A stretch of DNA of 5,535 nucleotides from Planctomycetota bacterium (GTDB taxonomy: Bacteria > Planctomycetota > GCA-002687715 > DRQF01), in assembly GCA_024275615.1 (NCBI GenBank), contig JAJRYU010000086.1:1-5535 (forward strand). Reading direction: 5' to 3'. Below, in pieces: positions 1 through 5,535 of this stretch; positions within the stretch are counted from its first letter, which is position 1, and every line of letters begins with the position of its first letter. Under the pieces are notes generated by a model that was not told the origin of the DNA, did not search any database, and saw only the letters and a program-made list of their open reading frames with translations. Position numbers and translations under genes: made by a program.

Positions 1-111
1 AATACGGAAGGTCCCAGTTCAAAAACTGCGGCGGCGCAGGGCATGCGCTACTTCGCCCGTGGATTTCCACGACTGGACCGCATCCGGTCGACATCAATTC
101 TCAAGGATTAG
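1..111 (+). CDS. Possible C-terminal end of an upstream gene (partial)
   Basis: Reading from base 1, a frame stays open for 36 codons and ends at TAG (109-111), six bases before the stop codon of the convergent kinase gene. The peptide contains GMRYFARGFPRLDRIR and ends ILKD; I do not recognise it. The tail-to-tail fit with the kinase gene is the main reason to prefer this frame. The other two + strand frames are also open across this short stretch, so coding is not proven. No convincing shared terminator is visible between the two stop codons. Confidence 0.3.
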   Translation, partial: NTEGPSSKTAAAQGMRYFARGFPRLDRIRSTSILKD

Positions 112-117
112 TGGCAA

Positions 118-1149
118 CTACCACCAACGGTGCTTTGCTGCTTGGGGAAAGAGGTCGCACAAATAGTCGGCGAAATCGTCTTGCTCCGGGAACATGAAGT
201 GCTTGAGGAGGAAGGTTTCCAAGGCCAGCCGCATGGCTTTCGCTGATCGAAAGCGGGCATTTTTGTCGATGGAAACGGCTTTCATGATGATTTTTGAAAG
301 AGCCTCCGGAACGTCTGCATTGACATCAATGGGGGGAACGACCTTCTTGGTCTCCAGATCCGCGAGTAGCATCTTTGTGTCCCCAACTTCGTGAGCCAGT
401 TTCTTGGTAAACAACTCGTACATCACGAGACCCAGAGAATAGATGTCGGAGCGGACTTCAGTTCCTTCTCTTCGTACCTGCTCTGGCGCCATGTAGGGGT
501 ACTTGCCGAAGACGACATTGCTTTCATCATCAAATTCATTGAGCTTGGATTTGGCGACGCCGAAATCGCTGAGTTTGGGTATCCCACGAAAAGAAATCAT
601 GACGTTGCTGGGGCAAATATCACGATGGATGATACCCATGTGCTGGCCATCGCGATTATGTCTCATGTGCGCGTAATGAAGACCGGACAAGATTCGTGTC
701 ATGATGTAAACGCCATACTTGGAAGCGATTTGTGCATCCAACTCTTGCAAGCGTTCGATCAGATCAAGAACAGTGACACCAAAGACATGCTCCATGATGA
801 TGAAGAATTCTTTGCGGGTCTCGCCTAACTGGTAGACCTGAATGATGTTGGGGTGGTTGAGGCCGCCGCAAAGCCGGGCTTCATCGAGAAACATGGCGCG
901 ATCGCTTTTGTAGCGCACGCGATTCTTCGGCAGCACCTTGATGGCCATGAGTTTGCTGAACCCGTAGGCACCGGTTTTCTCGGCGAGAAAAACTTTGCCC
1001 ATGCCACCTTGGCCCAAGAGGCGTAAGACTTCATAGCGGCCGCTGCCACGGATGATTCGTCCTGGGGCGATCGTGCTGCGAAAACGATCCAGAAATCCCG
1101 GGCGTCCTTCAGGCAAGAGAGGATCGGTTGTTTCTCGGGAATCAGACAT
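118..1149 (-). CDS. Soluble eukaryotic-like serine/threonine protein kinase
   Basis: This 343-residue protein is a Hanks-type kinase that should transfer phosphate from ATP to Ser/Thr of partner proteins. The motifs appear in order: glycine loop GQGGMGKV (46-53), ATP-anchoring lysine in AIK (K71), likely helix-C glutamate E90, catalytic loop HRDICPSN (175-182; D177, N182), DFG (195-197), APE (221-223), the SDIYSLG aspartate D235 and the late arginine R300. Two points differ from the textbook form. The lysine two residues after the catalytic Asp is Cys179; many myxobacterial-type kinases carry HRDVSPxN there. The activation segment reads GKYPYMAPEQ, without the usual threonine. No transmembrane helix or sensor domain follows the kinase domain, so it is probably cytosolic. 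The C-terminus (DDFADYLCDLFP, then WW) resembles the short tail of such kinases. The ATG has AGGA 9 nt upstream (complement of 1159-1162). The gene lies 40 bp downstream of the exported SNase/GH protein gene and is probably cotranscribed with it. Substrate unknown. Confidence 0.95.
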   Translation of the reverse strand: MSDSRETTDPLLPEGRPGFLDRFRSTIAPGRIIRGSGRYEVLRLLGQGGMGKVFLAEKTGAYGFSKLMAIKVLPKNRVRYKSDRAMFLDEARLCGGLNHPNIIQVYQLGETRKEFFIIMEHVFGVTVLDLIERLQELDAQIASKYGVYIMTRILSGLHYAHMRHNRDGQHMGIIHRDICPSNVMISFRGIPKLSDFGVAKSKLNEFDDESNVVFGKYPYMAPEQVRREGTEVRSDIYSLGLVMYELFTKKLAHEVGDTKMLLADLETKKVVPPIDVNADVPEALSKIIMKAVSIDKNARFRSAKAMRLALETFLLKHFMFPEQDDFADYLCDLFPQAAKHRWW

Positions 1150-1189
1150 ATGCCCCTATCCTACCAACCATGACAAGACGTCGCAGGGA

Positions 1190-2683
1190 TTACTTCGTGT
1201 ACCACTTGCGGATGATATCGGCCGCTGGTTTACCATGAACGGTGTATTGGCGTTTATCGTCGGCGTCCTGGTTGCGCCACCAAGTGTAGAAGAATGCTCC
1301 ACGGAATTTCGCCGGTGGATTCTGCCAGGCACGAAACCAAGCTTCGAAACAGTCCGCTTGTTCCTGATTGTCTGTCTTTTTGGGGCTCACATAGTCCCAA
1401 GGGTCCTTGTTGATGCCGTCCAGGCTGGCGTAGCCCATCTCACTGAAGAAATAGGGGCGAGCAATGTGCTCAAGAATACTCTCGAGCTCCTTGCGAATGC
1501 GTTGCCACGCTTTGGTCAATTCTTCGACCGAAGGATTGTCACTTTTCGTCAAGCTGTGGTAGCCCGTCATGCCAACGGCATCGAGAGCATCCCACCATTT
1601 GATTGTAACGAGATGGTCCCAATTGGCTGAATAGCTGAGGATGCCGGAGAAGCGCCGCCTTATCCCGCGAATCACCTCCCGCCAGTGGACTTCGTCTTTT
1701 TCCAAGGACGAAAACTCTGAGCCAACTAGGAGTTCTTGAGCACCTGCGTCCTCCGCCAAGCTGGCGAATGCACCGATGAACTCTTGATAGGCCAAGAACC
1801 AATCCTCTTGGTCTTTTGGCGCGATATTGCCACGCCAGTGATCATCATCAGGTTTCCACAGCAAGATGATAGGCATGACGGCAACCCTGAGGCCTAAGGC
1901 GCGGGCCTGGCGAATGACTCGACTTACAACGGCCAGAGAACAGCTTCTTTGCGGCTTGGGCACAATTTGGCAACTCGTGAAGTGCTCCAAGAACCAGGGT
2001 GTGATGAGCAATATATCCGTGGCGCCGATAGCAACTTGCTCTCTCAGAAAAGGCAGGTAGTCATAAGAGTCCTGGCGCGAATAGAGCCCCAGGGAAAACC
2101 CCTTGATGGGTTTGACAACCGGCTTCTTTGCCTTGGTGCTCCGCTTGCGCCACATGCCAACGTGCTGGGTCTTGACGGATTTTTCTGCCGCGGCCAAGCG
2201 TCTCTTGTGTCGACTTGTGGGGCTGGTTTCGATCAAAGCCGCCAATCCTTCTGCCAAGAGAACTTCGTTGAGAAAAGTGCCGTCATCGGTGTGGATGTAG
2301 ACGAGGGTCTGGTGACTGCTATTTTTGAAATTCTGGTCGAAAGAGAGGGTGAGAATTTTTCCGGCAACAAGCTCTTGGAGTCGGCGCTGGGCTTGGCCGT
2401 CTCTTGTTTTGTCCCAGGAAAGAGAGCCAGAAGCCACATCGACGCCAATGAGGCGCACCACATGGCCTCCTTCCACGATCAGGCACTCGCCAGAGAGCAC
2501 GCTTAGGCTCTTTGTGACGCACTGAATGGACAATTTGTCCTGGGGTACTTTGGCGAAATCGCTCGTCCGGTGCTCCTTGCCACCGTCATCACGCCAAAGG
2601 TAGACCTGGCTCGAGGCGTTTACGGCAAGAAAGGCGAAGATCACCAAACTAAGAGCCGGGGTTCGGTTAACTTGGGTTGACAA
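1190..2683 (-). CDS. Exported protein: DUF4124-like segment, SNase-like domain and GH113-like glycoside hydrolase domain
   Basis: This 497-residue protein starts with a signal peptide (about 1-24, core LSLVIFAFLAV). A DUF4124-like strip follows (26-42, VYLWRDDGG to SD). A staphylococcal-nuclease-like domain spans about 62-180, recognised by VVRLIGVD (75-82), FLNEVLLAEGLA (137-148), AAAEKS and GMW (176-178). The linker is basic (180-194). A TIM barrel of GH113 type fills 195-495, with glutamates at the expected acid/base (E323, GSEFSSLE) and nucleophile (E415, FFSEMGYAS) positions of clan GH-A. Characterised GH113 members are beta-mannanases; substrate here is unproven. The SNase part lacks the usual DAPE and DxYGR catalytic motifs, so it is probably a binding or structural domain rather than a nuclease. 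C239 and C248 could form a disulfide. The start is TTG: a stop lies two codons upstream, and GGAAAGGGG sits 8 nt before it. The protein is likely periplasmic or secreted. It is the first gene of a probable two-gene unit with the kinase. Confidence 0.88.
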   Translation of the reverse strand: MSTQVNRTPALSLVIFAFLAVNASSQVYLWRDDGGKEHRTSDFAKVPQDKLSIQCVTKSLSVLSGECLIVEGGHVVRLIGVDVASGSLSWDKTRDGQAQRRLQELVAGKILTLSFDQNFKNSSHQTLVYIHTDDGTFLNEVLLAEGLAALIETSPTSRHKRRLAAAEKSVKTQHVGMWRKRSTKAKKPVVKPIKGFSLGLYSRQDSYDYLPFLREQVAIGATDILLITPWFLEHFTSCQIVPKPQRSCSLAVVSRVIRQARALGLRVAVMPIILLWKPDDDHWRGNIAPKDQEDWFLAYQEFIGAFASLAEDAGAQELLVGSEFSSLEKDEVHWREVIRGIRRRFSGILSYSANWDHLVTIKWWDALDAVGMTGYHSLTKSDNPSVEELTKAWQRIRKELESILEHIARPYFFSEMGYASLDGINKDPWDYVSPKKTDNQEQADCFEAWFRAWQNPPAKFRGAFFYTWWRNQDADDKRQYTVHGKPAADIIRKWYTK

Positions 2684-2691
2684 GAATCAGG

Positions 2692-2700
2692 CCCCTTTCC
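2692..2700 (-). promoter_or_regulatory. Ribosome binding site for the TTG start at 2683
   Basis: On the - strand this reads GGAAAGGGG, ending 8 nt before the TTG at 2683-2681. An in-frame TGA lies two codons before that TTG and no in-frame ATG precedes the signal peptide. This site therefore decides the start and gives a complete signal peptide. Confidence 0.7.
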
Positions 2701-2705
2701 TATCA

Positions 2706-2721
2706 TGACTCGGTTGAGTCA
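2706..2721. promoter_or_regulatory. Inverted repeat, possible operator between divergent genes
   Basis: TGACTC (2706-2711), spacer GGTT, GAGTCA (2716-2721): a perfect 6-bp-arm palindrome in the 85-bp gap between the divergently transcribed SNase/GH gene and the membrane protein gene. Its location suits a regulator-binding site that could affect both genes. It is not followed by a T-run, so a terminator is unlikely. I found no convincing -35/-10 pair with standard spacing on either strand. A palindrome this size can also arise by chance. Confidence 0.4.
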
Positions 2722-2768
2722 AAATCCTATTTGCTTGCTGCATTGCAACTTAGTTTCCGGAGTTTGAA

Positions 2769-4373
2769 ATGTCTAGGCTGTCGGCCATCGTCCGACGAGA
2801 CGCCCCAGGTTGGCTCCTCATTGCCCTGGGAATCGCTCTCGTAATCTTGATGGCACCGGGGCCCATGGCTCCCATTCATACGGAGAATACCTCCGCAGGC
2901 GCCAGTCCATTTTTGTCTGTTTTTTCAACCTTGTCCACGTGGCTGCCATCCTTGCGGTCTAAGGCTGGCGCTATTCCCCTGTTCGATCTCGCCCTACTTT
3001 GGTTGACGGGCCTCGGTTTTTTCTACTGTGCTTGGCGCCTAACACGCAACCGCGTGGTCTCTTTAGGAGCTGGGTTCATGATCACCGTTCACCCTATGGC
3101 AGTGGCGGCTGTTCTGCAGCCAGCAGGTATGCGTGATCTTGTCGGGATGATGTTTCTGGCATGGCTGCTTGCCGTCGACGCCCGCCCTCGATTTCGATCG
3201 AGCCGATTTCCCAACCTGCCTCCTGCGGCCAGCAACAAGCTCATTGTTGCTCTTATGTTTATGGGCATCTTGTCGGCACCTGGAATGTGGATCGCCCCGG
3301 CCATCCTGCTGGCCATGGACATTCCCTTTCATCGTGAACGGGGTCGAGGGGCGATGGAGCGAAATTGGCGCTCATACTTGCCCCATGCTGCTTGCCTAGT
3401 TTTTGGGTTTTCGCTTGATGTCATTTTTGGCGTTGGCTCTGGAGCAGCGGGGATCGTCGGTGGCACACAGGGATTCTCTGGAATTGTCGGGTCAGTCTTT
3501 CTGCCCGGTGAGACTCACGGTGTTTGGGTGGCCAGCTTCACGCTTGTCTTGATCTTGGTTGCCGCTGCCATTGGCCTCGTCGAAGCACTTTTTGACATGG
3601 GAAGCCGCCGTCTGACCATGCCTTACGTTGCTTTTGCCGGATTCGCCGGGATCGTCAGCCTTGCGGGCGCGGCGTTGACAACGGATGGGCGACTGACCGC
3701 TGGCTCATGGATGGCATTCAGTGGTTTCGCCATTCTCATTCCTGTGGTTGCTTGGCGCCTGCTCATGTCTCTTGTTCCAGTGGAGGAGGACAGGCGAGAC
3801 CACAGAGACTCTTGCCACCGTCCGTCCTGGGGTGAGGTCTTGCAGGGCGTCAACTTGACGCCATTGCCCGACCTCACTGGAATCCCTGAAGCCCCGCGTT
3901 TGGAAGAATGGCAAGGCGGAGTTCTTATGCCAGCTGACTCTCATCCTGTGGCAGCCGTGGACCCCGGATCCCCCGAGAGTGGACGAAGCAGTTTAGAAGG
4001 TGCGTTGGACCGGTTGGGGTTGACTTTGCTTCCTCAAGAACCCGGTGATTCGCCGTGGGATGCCGATTTTTTTCGTCGGGACTTGGAACCTCTCGTTTCT
4101 GCCGAGACTTCCGTCTTGGCCTTTTTGCCATCCCGCTCGCCCTACGCGGCCGCTGTGGCGGCCCTAAGCGGCGACATGGTCATTCTCGACCTGGCAGCCG
4201 AAGGCAACTACATCGCCGTTCGTCCATCAGGCACCGAGCCCAAAGTGAAATTCTACATGTTCGCCTTCACACCGGCCGAGCAACTCGCCGACCTCGAAAC
4301 GACCAAGACCGAGACGGCCGAGCGTCTGGCGGCGATAGAAAAAGACTTGGCCGCTTTTGCCGAGAGCGTGTGA
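2769..4373 (+). CDS. Polytopic membrane protein (GT-C/TMTC-like) with a phosphoglucomutase C-terminal tail
   Basis: The 534-residue frame encodes an inner-membrane protein. Hydrophobic segments lie near 14-32, 70-89, 96-118, 123-136, 157-184, 205-241, 252-275, 285-303 and 312-335. The stretch MITVHPMAVAAVLQPAGMRDLVG (104-126) resembles the conserved 'HP...GR.DLL' region of GT-C glycosyltransferase-like proteins (PMT/TMTC type), which transfer sugars from lipid-linked donors. The acidic pair usually present in the first external loop is not evident, and no TPR repeats follow, so activity is doubtful. Residues 336-467 are a soluble, unrecognised, Pro/Asp/Glu-rich stretch. Residues 468-534 are clearly not native to such a protein: they contain AVRPSGTEPKVKFYM, the phosphate-binding signature of phosphoglucomutase/phosphomannomutase domain IV, and run to that protein's natural end. 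The ATG is preceded by GGAG (2759-2762) at 6 nt. The gene is divergent from the SNase/GH gene. The family assignment is tentative; the chimera is clear. Confidence 0.8.
   Translation: MSRLSAIVRRDAPGWLLIALGIALVILMAPGPMAPIHTENTSAGASPFLSVFSTLSTWLPSLRSKAGAIPLFDLALLWLTGLGFFYCAWRLTRNRVVSLGAGFMITVHPMAVAAVLQPAGMRDLVGMMFLAWLLAVDARPRFRSSRFPNLPPAASNKLIVALMFMGILSAPGMWIAPAILLAMDIPFHRERGRGAMERNWRSYLPHAACLVFGFSLDVIFGVGSGAAGIVGGTQGFSGIVGSVFLPGETHGVWVASFTLVLILVAAAIGLVEALFDMGSRRLTMPYVAFAGFAGIVSLAGAALTTDGRLTAGSWMAFSGFAILIPVVAWRLLMSLVPVEEDRRDHRDSCHRPSWGEVLQGVNLTPLPDLTGIPEAPRLEEWQGGVLMPADSHPVAAVDPGSPESGRSSLEGALDRLGLTLLPQEPGDSPWDADFFRRDLEPLVSAETSVLAFLPSRSPYAAAVAALSGDMVILDLAAEGNYIAVRPSGTEPKVKFYMFAFTPAEQLADLETTKTETAERLAAIEKDLAAFAESV
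4170..4373 (+). pseudogene. 3' fragment of a phosphoglucomutase/phosphomannomutase gene, fused in frame to the membrane protein
   Basis: These 67 codons plus the stop encode the end of an alpha-D-phosphohexomutase. They start at about GDMVILDL, pass through the GNYIAVRPSGTEPKVKFYM phosphate-binding loop of domain IV, and finish with a helical, charged tail ending in AAFAESV. A complete enzyme has about 450-600 residues and needs the active-site serine loop, metal-binding loop and sugar-binding loop; none of these is present upstream. The fragment cannot be an enzyme on its own. It is in frame with the preceding membrane protein and supplies its stop codon. The exact junction is placed near codon 468 by family pattern and could be off by several residues. 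Confidence 0.85.
4321..4371 (+). repeat. Direct repeat copy A (phosphoglucomutase gene end)
   Basis: This 51-bp segment matches 5463-5513 at 46 positions. Sixteen identical bases (4321-4336) are followed by a 7-base block with five mismatches (4337-4343) and 28 identical bases (4344-4371). It encodes RLAAIEKDLAAFAESV and ends in the first base of the TGA stop. The start-to-start distance to copy B is 1142 bp. Confidence 0.93.
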
Positions 4374-4415
4374 GACGAGTAGTTTTTCAACGCACCGTGA
4401 TTTCTCGCTTTTTAT

Positions 4416-4420
4416 AAGGA
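4416..4420 (+). promoter_or_regulatory. Ribosome binding site for the ATG at 4429
   Basis: AAGGA lies 8 nt before the ATG at 4429 and supports that start. The in-frame ATG at 4420 overlaps this site, and the one at 4357 lies inside the phosphoglucomutase tail with no comparable site. The 55-bp gap before the gene (4374-4428) shows no strong hairpin or clear promoter. Confidence 0.65.
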
Positions 4421-4428
4421 TGGATATC

Positions 4429-5454
4429 ATGCGAATCATTTATTACGCCGTAGTCCTTTGTTTTTCGTTTGTGTTGGCGGTCTCCCTCCTGGCTGAGCAG
4501 CGCGAACCATCCGCAGTCGAGACCGGTAGTATCCGTGGTCAGATTGCAAACGAGGCGGGTCGTCCAGAACCGGTCGAAAATGCGACCGTGTTTATTTGCG
4601 ATGCGGTTAGTGGTATGCCAATTCTGACGACGACAAAGCGAGAGCTAGATTCTGACCGTCTTATGGAAGGCATGAAGCATTTTTGGTTTGCCGTCTCGGA
4701 CAAACAAGGTCGCTTTGAATTCGACGACGTGCCAATTGGCAAATACCGCCTCGTGGCGCAGTCGTGGAAGGGAGCCAAAGGAATGCCGTTATTTCAAGGC
4801 GAGCCGGGCACCGTTTTGGTACTTCACGGCATTTCTGAAAAGGTCTCTGTCAAAGCGAACGATGTTACTCAAATCAAAACTCGGAAGCTCGGCAATGAAG
4901 AACTCAAGATCGTTACCGACCCAGAGGCACCACATAATTTTTTGCTCATCAGCCAAAAACCGCAAATTGGCGATGCGGTTCTCGGGCCCGTCGGCTGGGG
5001 GCCAGGTTTTATATCGGGGCTGATAGGTGTTACACGCATGGAAAAGCCATTTGTAACGCTAACGGGACTTCCTGACGGAGAACAGATTCATGTCGGATTG
5101 ATGAATTACGACAACAATCCGGGAATGGGCGGCGATTCTTACACCGTAGGACGCGACAAGGTCGTACGACTGAAGATTTACGCCACATGGAGCACCGGCA
5201 AGTATGAGCCACCAAAACGGCTTGAGAAGCTGACTGAGCATCTCGAAAAGAAGGACGTTTCCGTTTCGAGCTTGCTGGGCTTGAAAGGGAAGAATGCAAA
5301 CGACAATCAGGTGATCATAGATCTCATGAAGAATGATTATGACCGCATTATCGAAGTGGAGGGGATCGGTAAATTCCGAGTCGCCGACGTTCTTGCGGCA
5401 TCGAGATATCAGGAACTGAGAGAGTTTCACCGCAAACGTCGTGCAAGGAAATAG
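4429..5454 (+). CDS. Secreted protein with a carboxypeptidase-regulatory-like domain
   Basis: The 341-residue product begins with a signal peptide (about 1-22, YYAVVLCFSFVLAVSLLA, then EQ). Residues 34-112 form a carboxypeptidase-regulatory-like (transthyretin-like) beta-sandwich: GSIRGQIANEAGRPEPVENATVF at its start, then a DKQGRFEFDDVPIGKYRLVA ending, the typical 'G.f.f..vp.G.Y.l.a' pattern. A second beta-rich part (about 125-255) includes FVTLTGLPDGEQIHVGLMNY and may be another such sandwich. The last 80 residues are charged and helical, ending in a basic HRKRRARK. No catalytic peptidase domain is present; such domains usually act in adhesion or as structural modules at the cell surface, and are frequent in planctomycete secreted proteins. 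The start at 4429 is chosen for AAGGA at 8 nt and a normal signal peptide. The gene is bracketed by two copies of a phosphoglucomutase gene end and looks slightly more AT-rich than its neighbours. Exact role unknown. Confidence 0.85.
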   Translation: MRIIYYAVVLCFSFVLAVSLLAEQREPSAVETGSIRGQIANEAGRPEPVENATVFICDAVSGMPILTTTKRELDSDRLMEGMKHFWFAVSDKQGRFEFDDVPIGKYRLVAQSWKGAKGMPLFQGEPGTVLVLHGISEKVSVKANDVTQIKTRKLGNEELKIVTDPEAPHNFLLISQKPQIGDAVLGPVGWGPGFISGLIGVTRMEKPFVTLTGLPDGEQIHVGLMNYDNNPGMGGDSYTVGRDKVVRLKIYATWSTGKYEPPKRLEKLTEHLEKKDVSVSSLLGLKGKNANDNQVIIDLMKNDYDRIIEVEGIGKFRVADVLAASRYQELREFHRKRRARK

Positions 5455-5462
5455 CCGGATTT

Positions 5463-5513
5463 AGCGTCTGGCGGCGATTGAGCGCGACTTGGCCGCTTTT
5501 GCCGAGAGCGTGT
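5463..5513 (+). repeat. Direct repeat copy B (phosphoglucomutase gene end)
   Basis: This is the second copy of the 51-bp repeat at 4321-4371. It starts 9 bp after the stop codon of the secreted-protein gene. The homology ends on the left at base 5463, where a T at 5462 replaces the G of the matching glutamate codon. On the right it ends within the stop codon (TAA here, TGA in copy A). Confidence 0.93.
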
Positions 5514-5515
5514 AA
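5465..5515 (+). pseudogene. Remnant of the last 16 codons of a phosphoglucomutase gene
   Basis: The sequence reads RLAAIERDLAAFAESV followed by TAA, matching the end of the fused tail at 4323-4373 with one conservative change (Lys to Arg). The codon just before it is TAG and there is no start codon, so nothing is translated from it as a gene. It appears to be the displaced end of a second phosphoglucomutase gene or one half of a recombination site. The remaining 20 bases of the window contain only a short palindrome. Confidence 0.8.
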
Positions 5516-5535
5516 CGTAGGGTGGCCAGGCCATT

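Noticed and set aside
122..132. Short hairpin CACC-AAC-GGTG at the kinase gene end, considered as a terminator
   Set aside because: It has only four base pairs, lies inside the kinase coding end and has no T-run on either side.
391..828. Open + strand frame of 145 codons
   Set aside because: It is entirely antisense to the conserved kinase catalytic core and its product has no recognisable domain. The - strand frame carries all kinase motifs.
1052..1630. Open + strand frame of 192 codons spanning the kinase start and the GH domain end
   Set aside because: It is antisense to two well-supported genes, has no ribosome binding site of note and resembles no known family.
1949..2506. Open + strand frame of 185 codons
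   Set aside because: It is antisense to the SNase-like and early GH113-like domains; the - strand product is clearly the real protein.
4055..4417. Open + strand frame of 120 codons across the phosphoglucomutase tail
   Set aside because: It is out of frame with the recognisable RPSGTEP-containing product, and its Arg-rich translation is typical of a shadow frame.
4357..4428. Upstream in-frame ATGs at 4357 and 4420 as starts for the secreted protein
   Set aside because: The first lies inside the phosphoglucomutase tail and would put a polar 24-residue extension before the signal peptide. The second overlaps the AAGGA site. The ATG at 4429 fits the site and the signal peptide better.
4374..5462. 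The bracketed segment as a transposon or insertion sequence
   Set aside because: It has no transposase, no terminal inverted repeats and no short target-site duplication. The flanking repeats are coding gene ends, so it is reported as a repeat-bracketed gene only.
5523..5533. Palindrome TGGCC-A-GGCCA at the window's end
   Set aside because: A single central base is too tight for an RNA hairpin, and the window ends before any larger structure could be judged.

Overview
The window holds four recognisable protein-coding genes, plus fragments of a fifth at two places. No rRNA, tRNA, CRISPR array or insertion sequence is visible. The best guess for the organism is a Gram-negative bacterium of the Planctomycetota or a related lineage, moderately GC-rich. 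This rests on a eukaryotic-like Ser/Thr kinase, a secreted carboxypeptidase-regulatory-like domain protein, and a phosphoglucomutase C-terminus of a style I associate with planctomycetes. A myxobacterial-type relative cannot be excluded, because the kinase has features common there too. This is inference from protein style, not a phylogenetic result.

Layout. Positions 1-111 may be the end of a + strand gene that meets the kinase gene tail to tail. On the - strand a two-gene unit runs leftwards: an exported protein (2683-1190; signal peptide, DUF4124-like start, degenerate staphylococcal-nuclease-like domain, GH113-like TIM barrel with both expected glutamates), then 40 bp later a soluble Ser/Thr protein kinase (1149-118). 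An 85-bp divergent intergenic region (2684-2768) contains a perfect 6-bp-arm inverted repeat. On the + strand a polytopic membrane protein (2769-4373) follows, resembling the front part of GT-C/TMTC-type glycosyltransferases. Its last 67 residues are the C-terminus of a phosphoglucomutase/phosphomannomutase. A secreted carboxypeptidase-regulatory-like protein (4429-5454) comes next.

The most unusual feature is at the right end. The last 17 codons of the phosphoglucomutase tail (4321-4373) recur at 5463-5515, just after the secreted-protein gene and with no gene body in front. The two copies match at 46 of 51 positions, and most differences are synonymous. One gene is therefore bracketed by two phosphoglucomutase gene ends, and the first of these has become the C-terminus of an unrelated membrane protein. 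This looks like recombination or insertion at the 3' end of a phosphoglucomutase gene, with the gene end acting as a repeat or attachment site, but assembly chimerism has to be excluded. Apart from that, the genes do not form an obvious pathway. The - strand pair may link a cytosolic kinase to an exported carbohydrate-active protein, but only proximity supports this.
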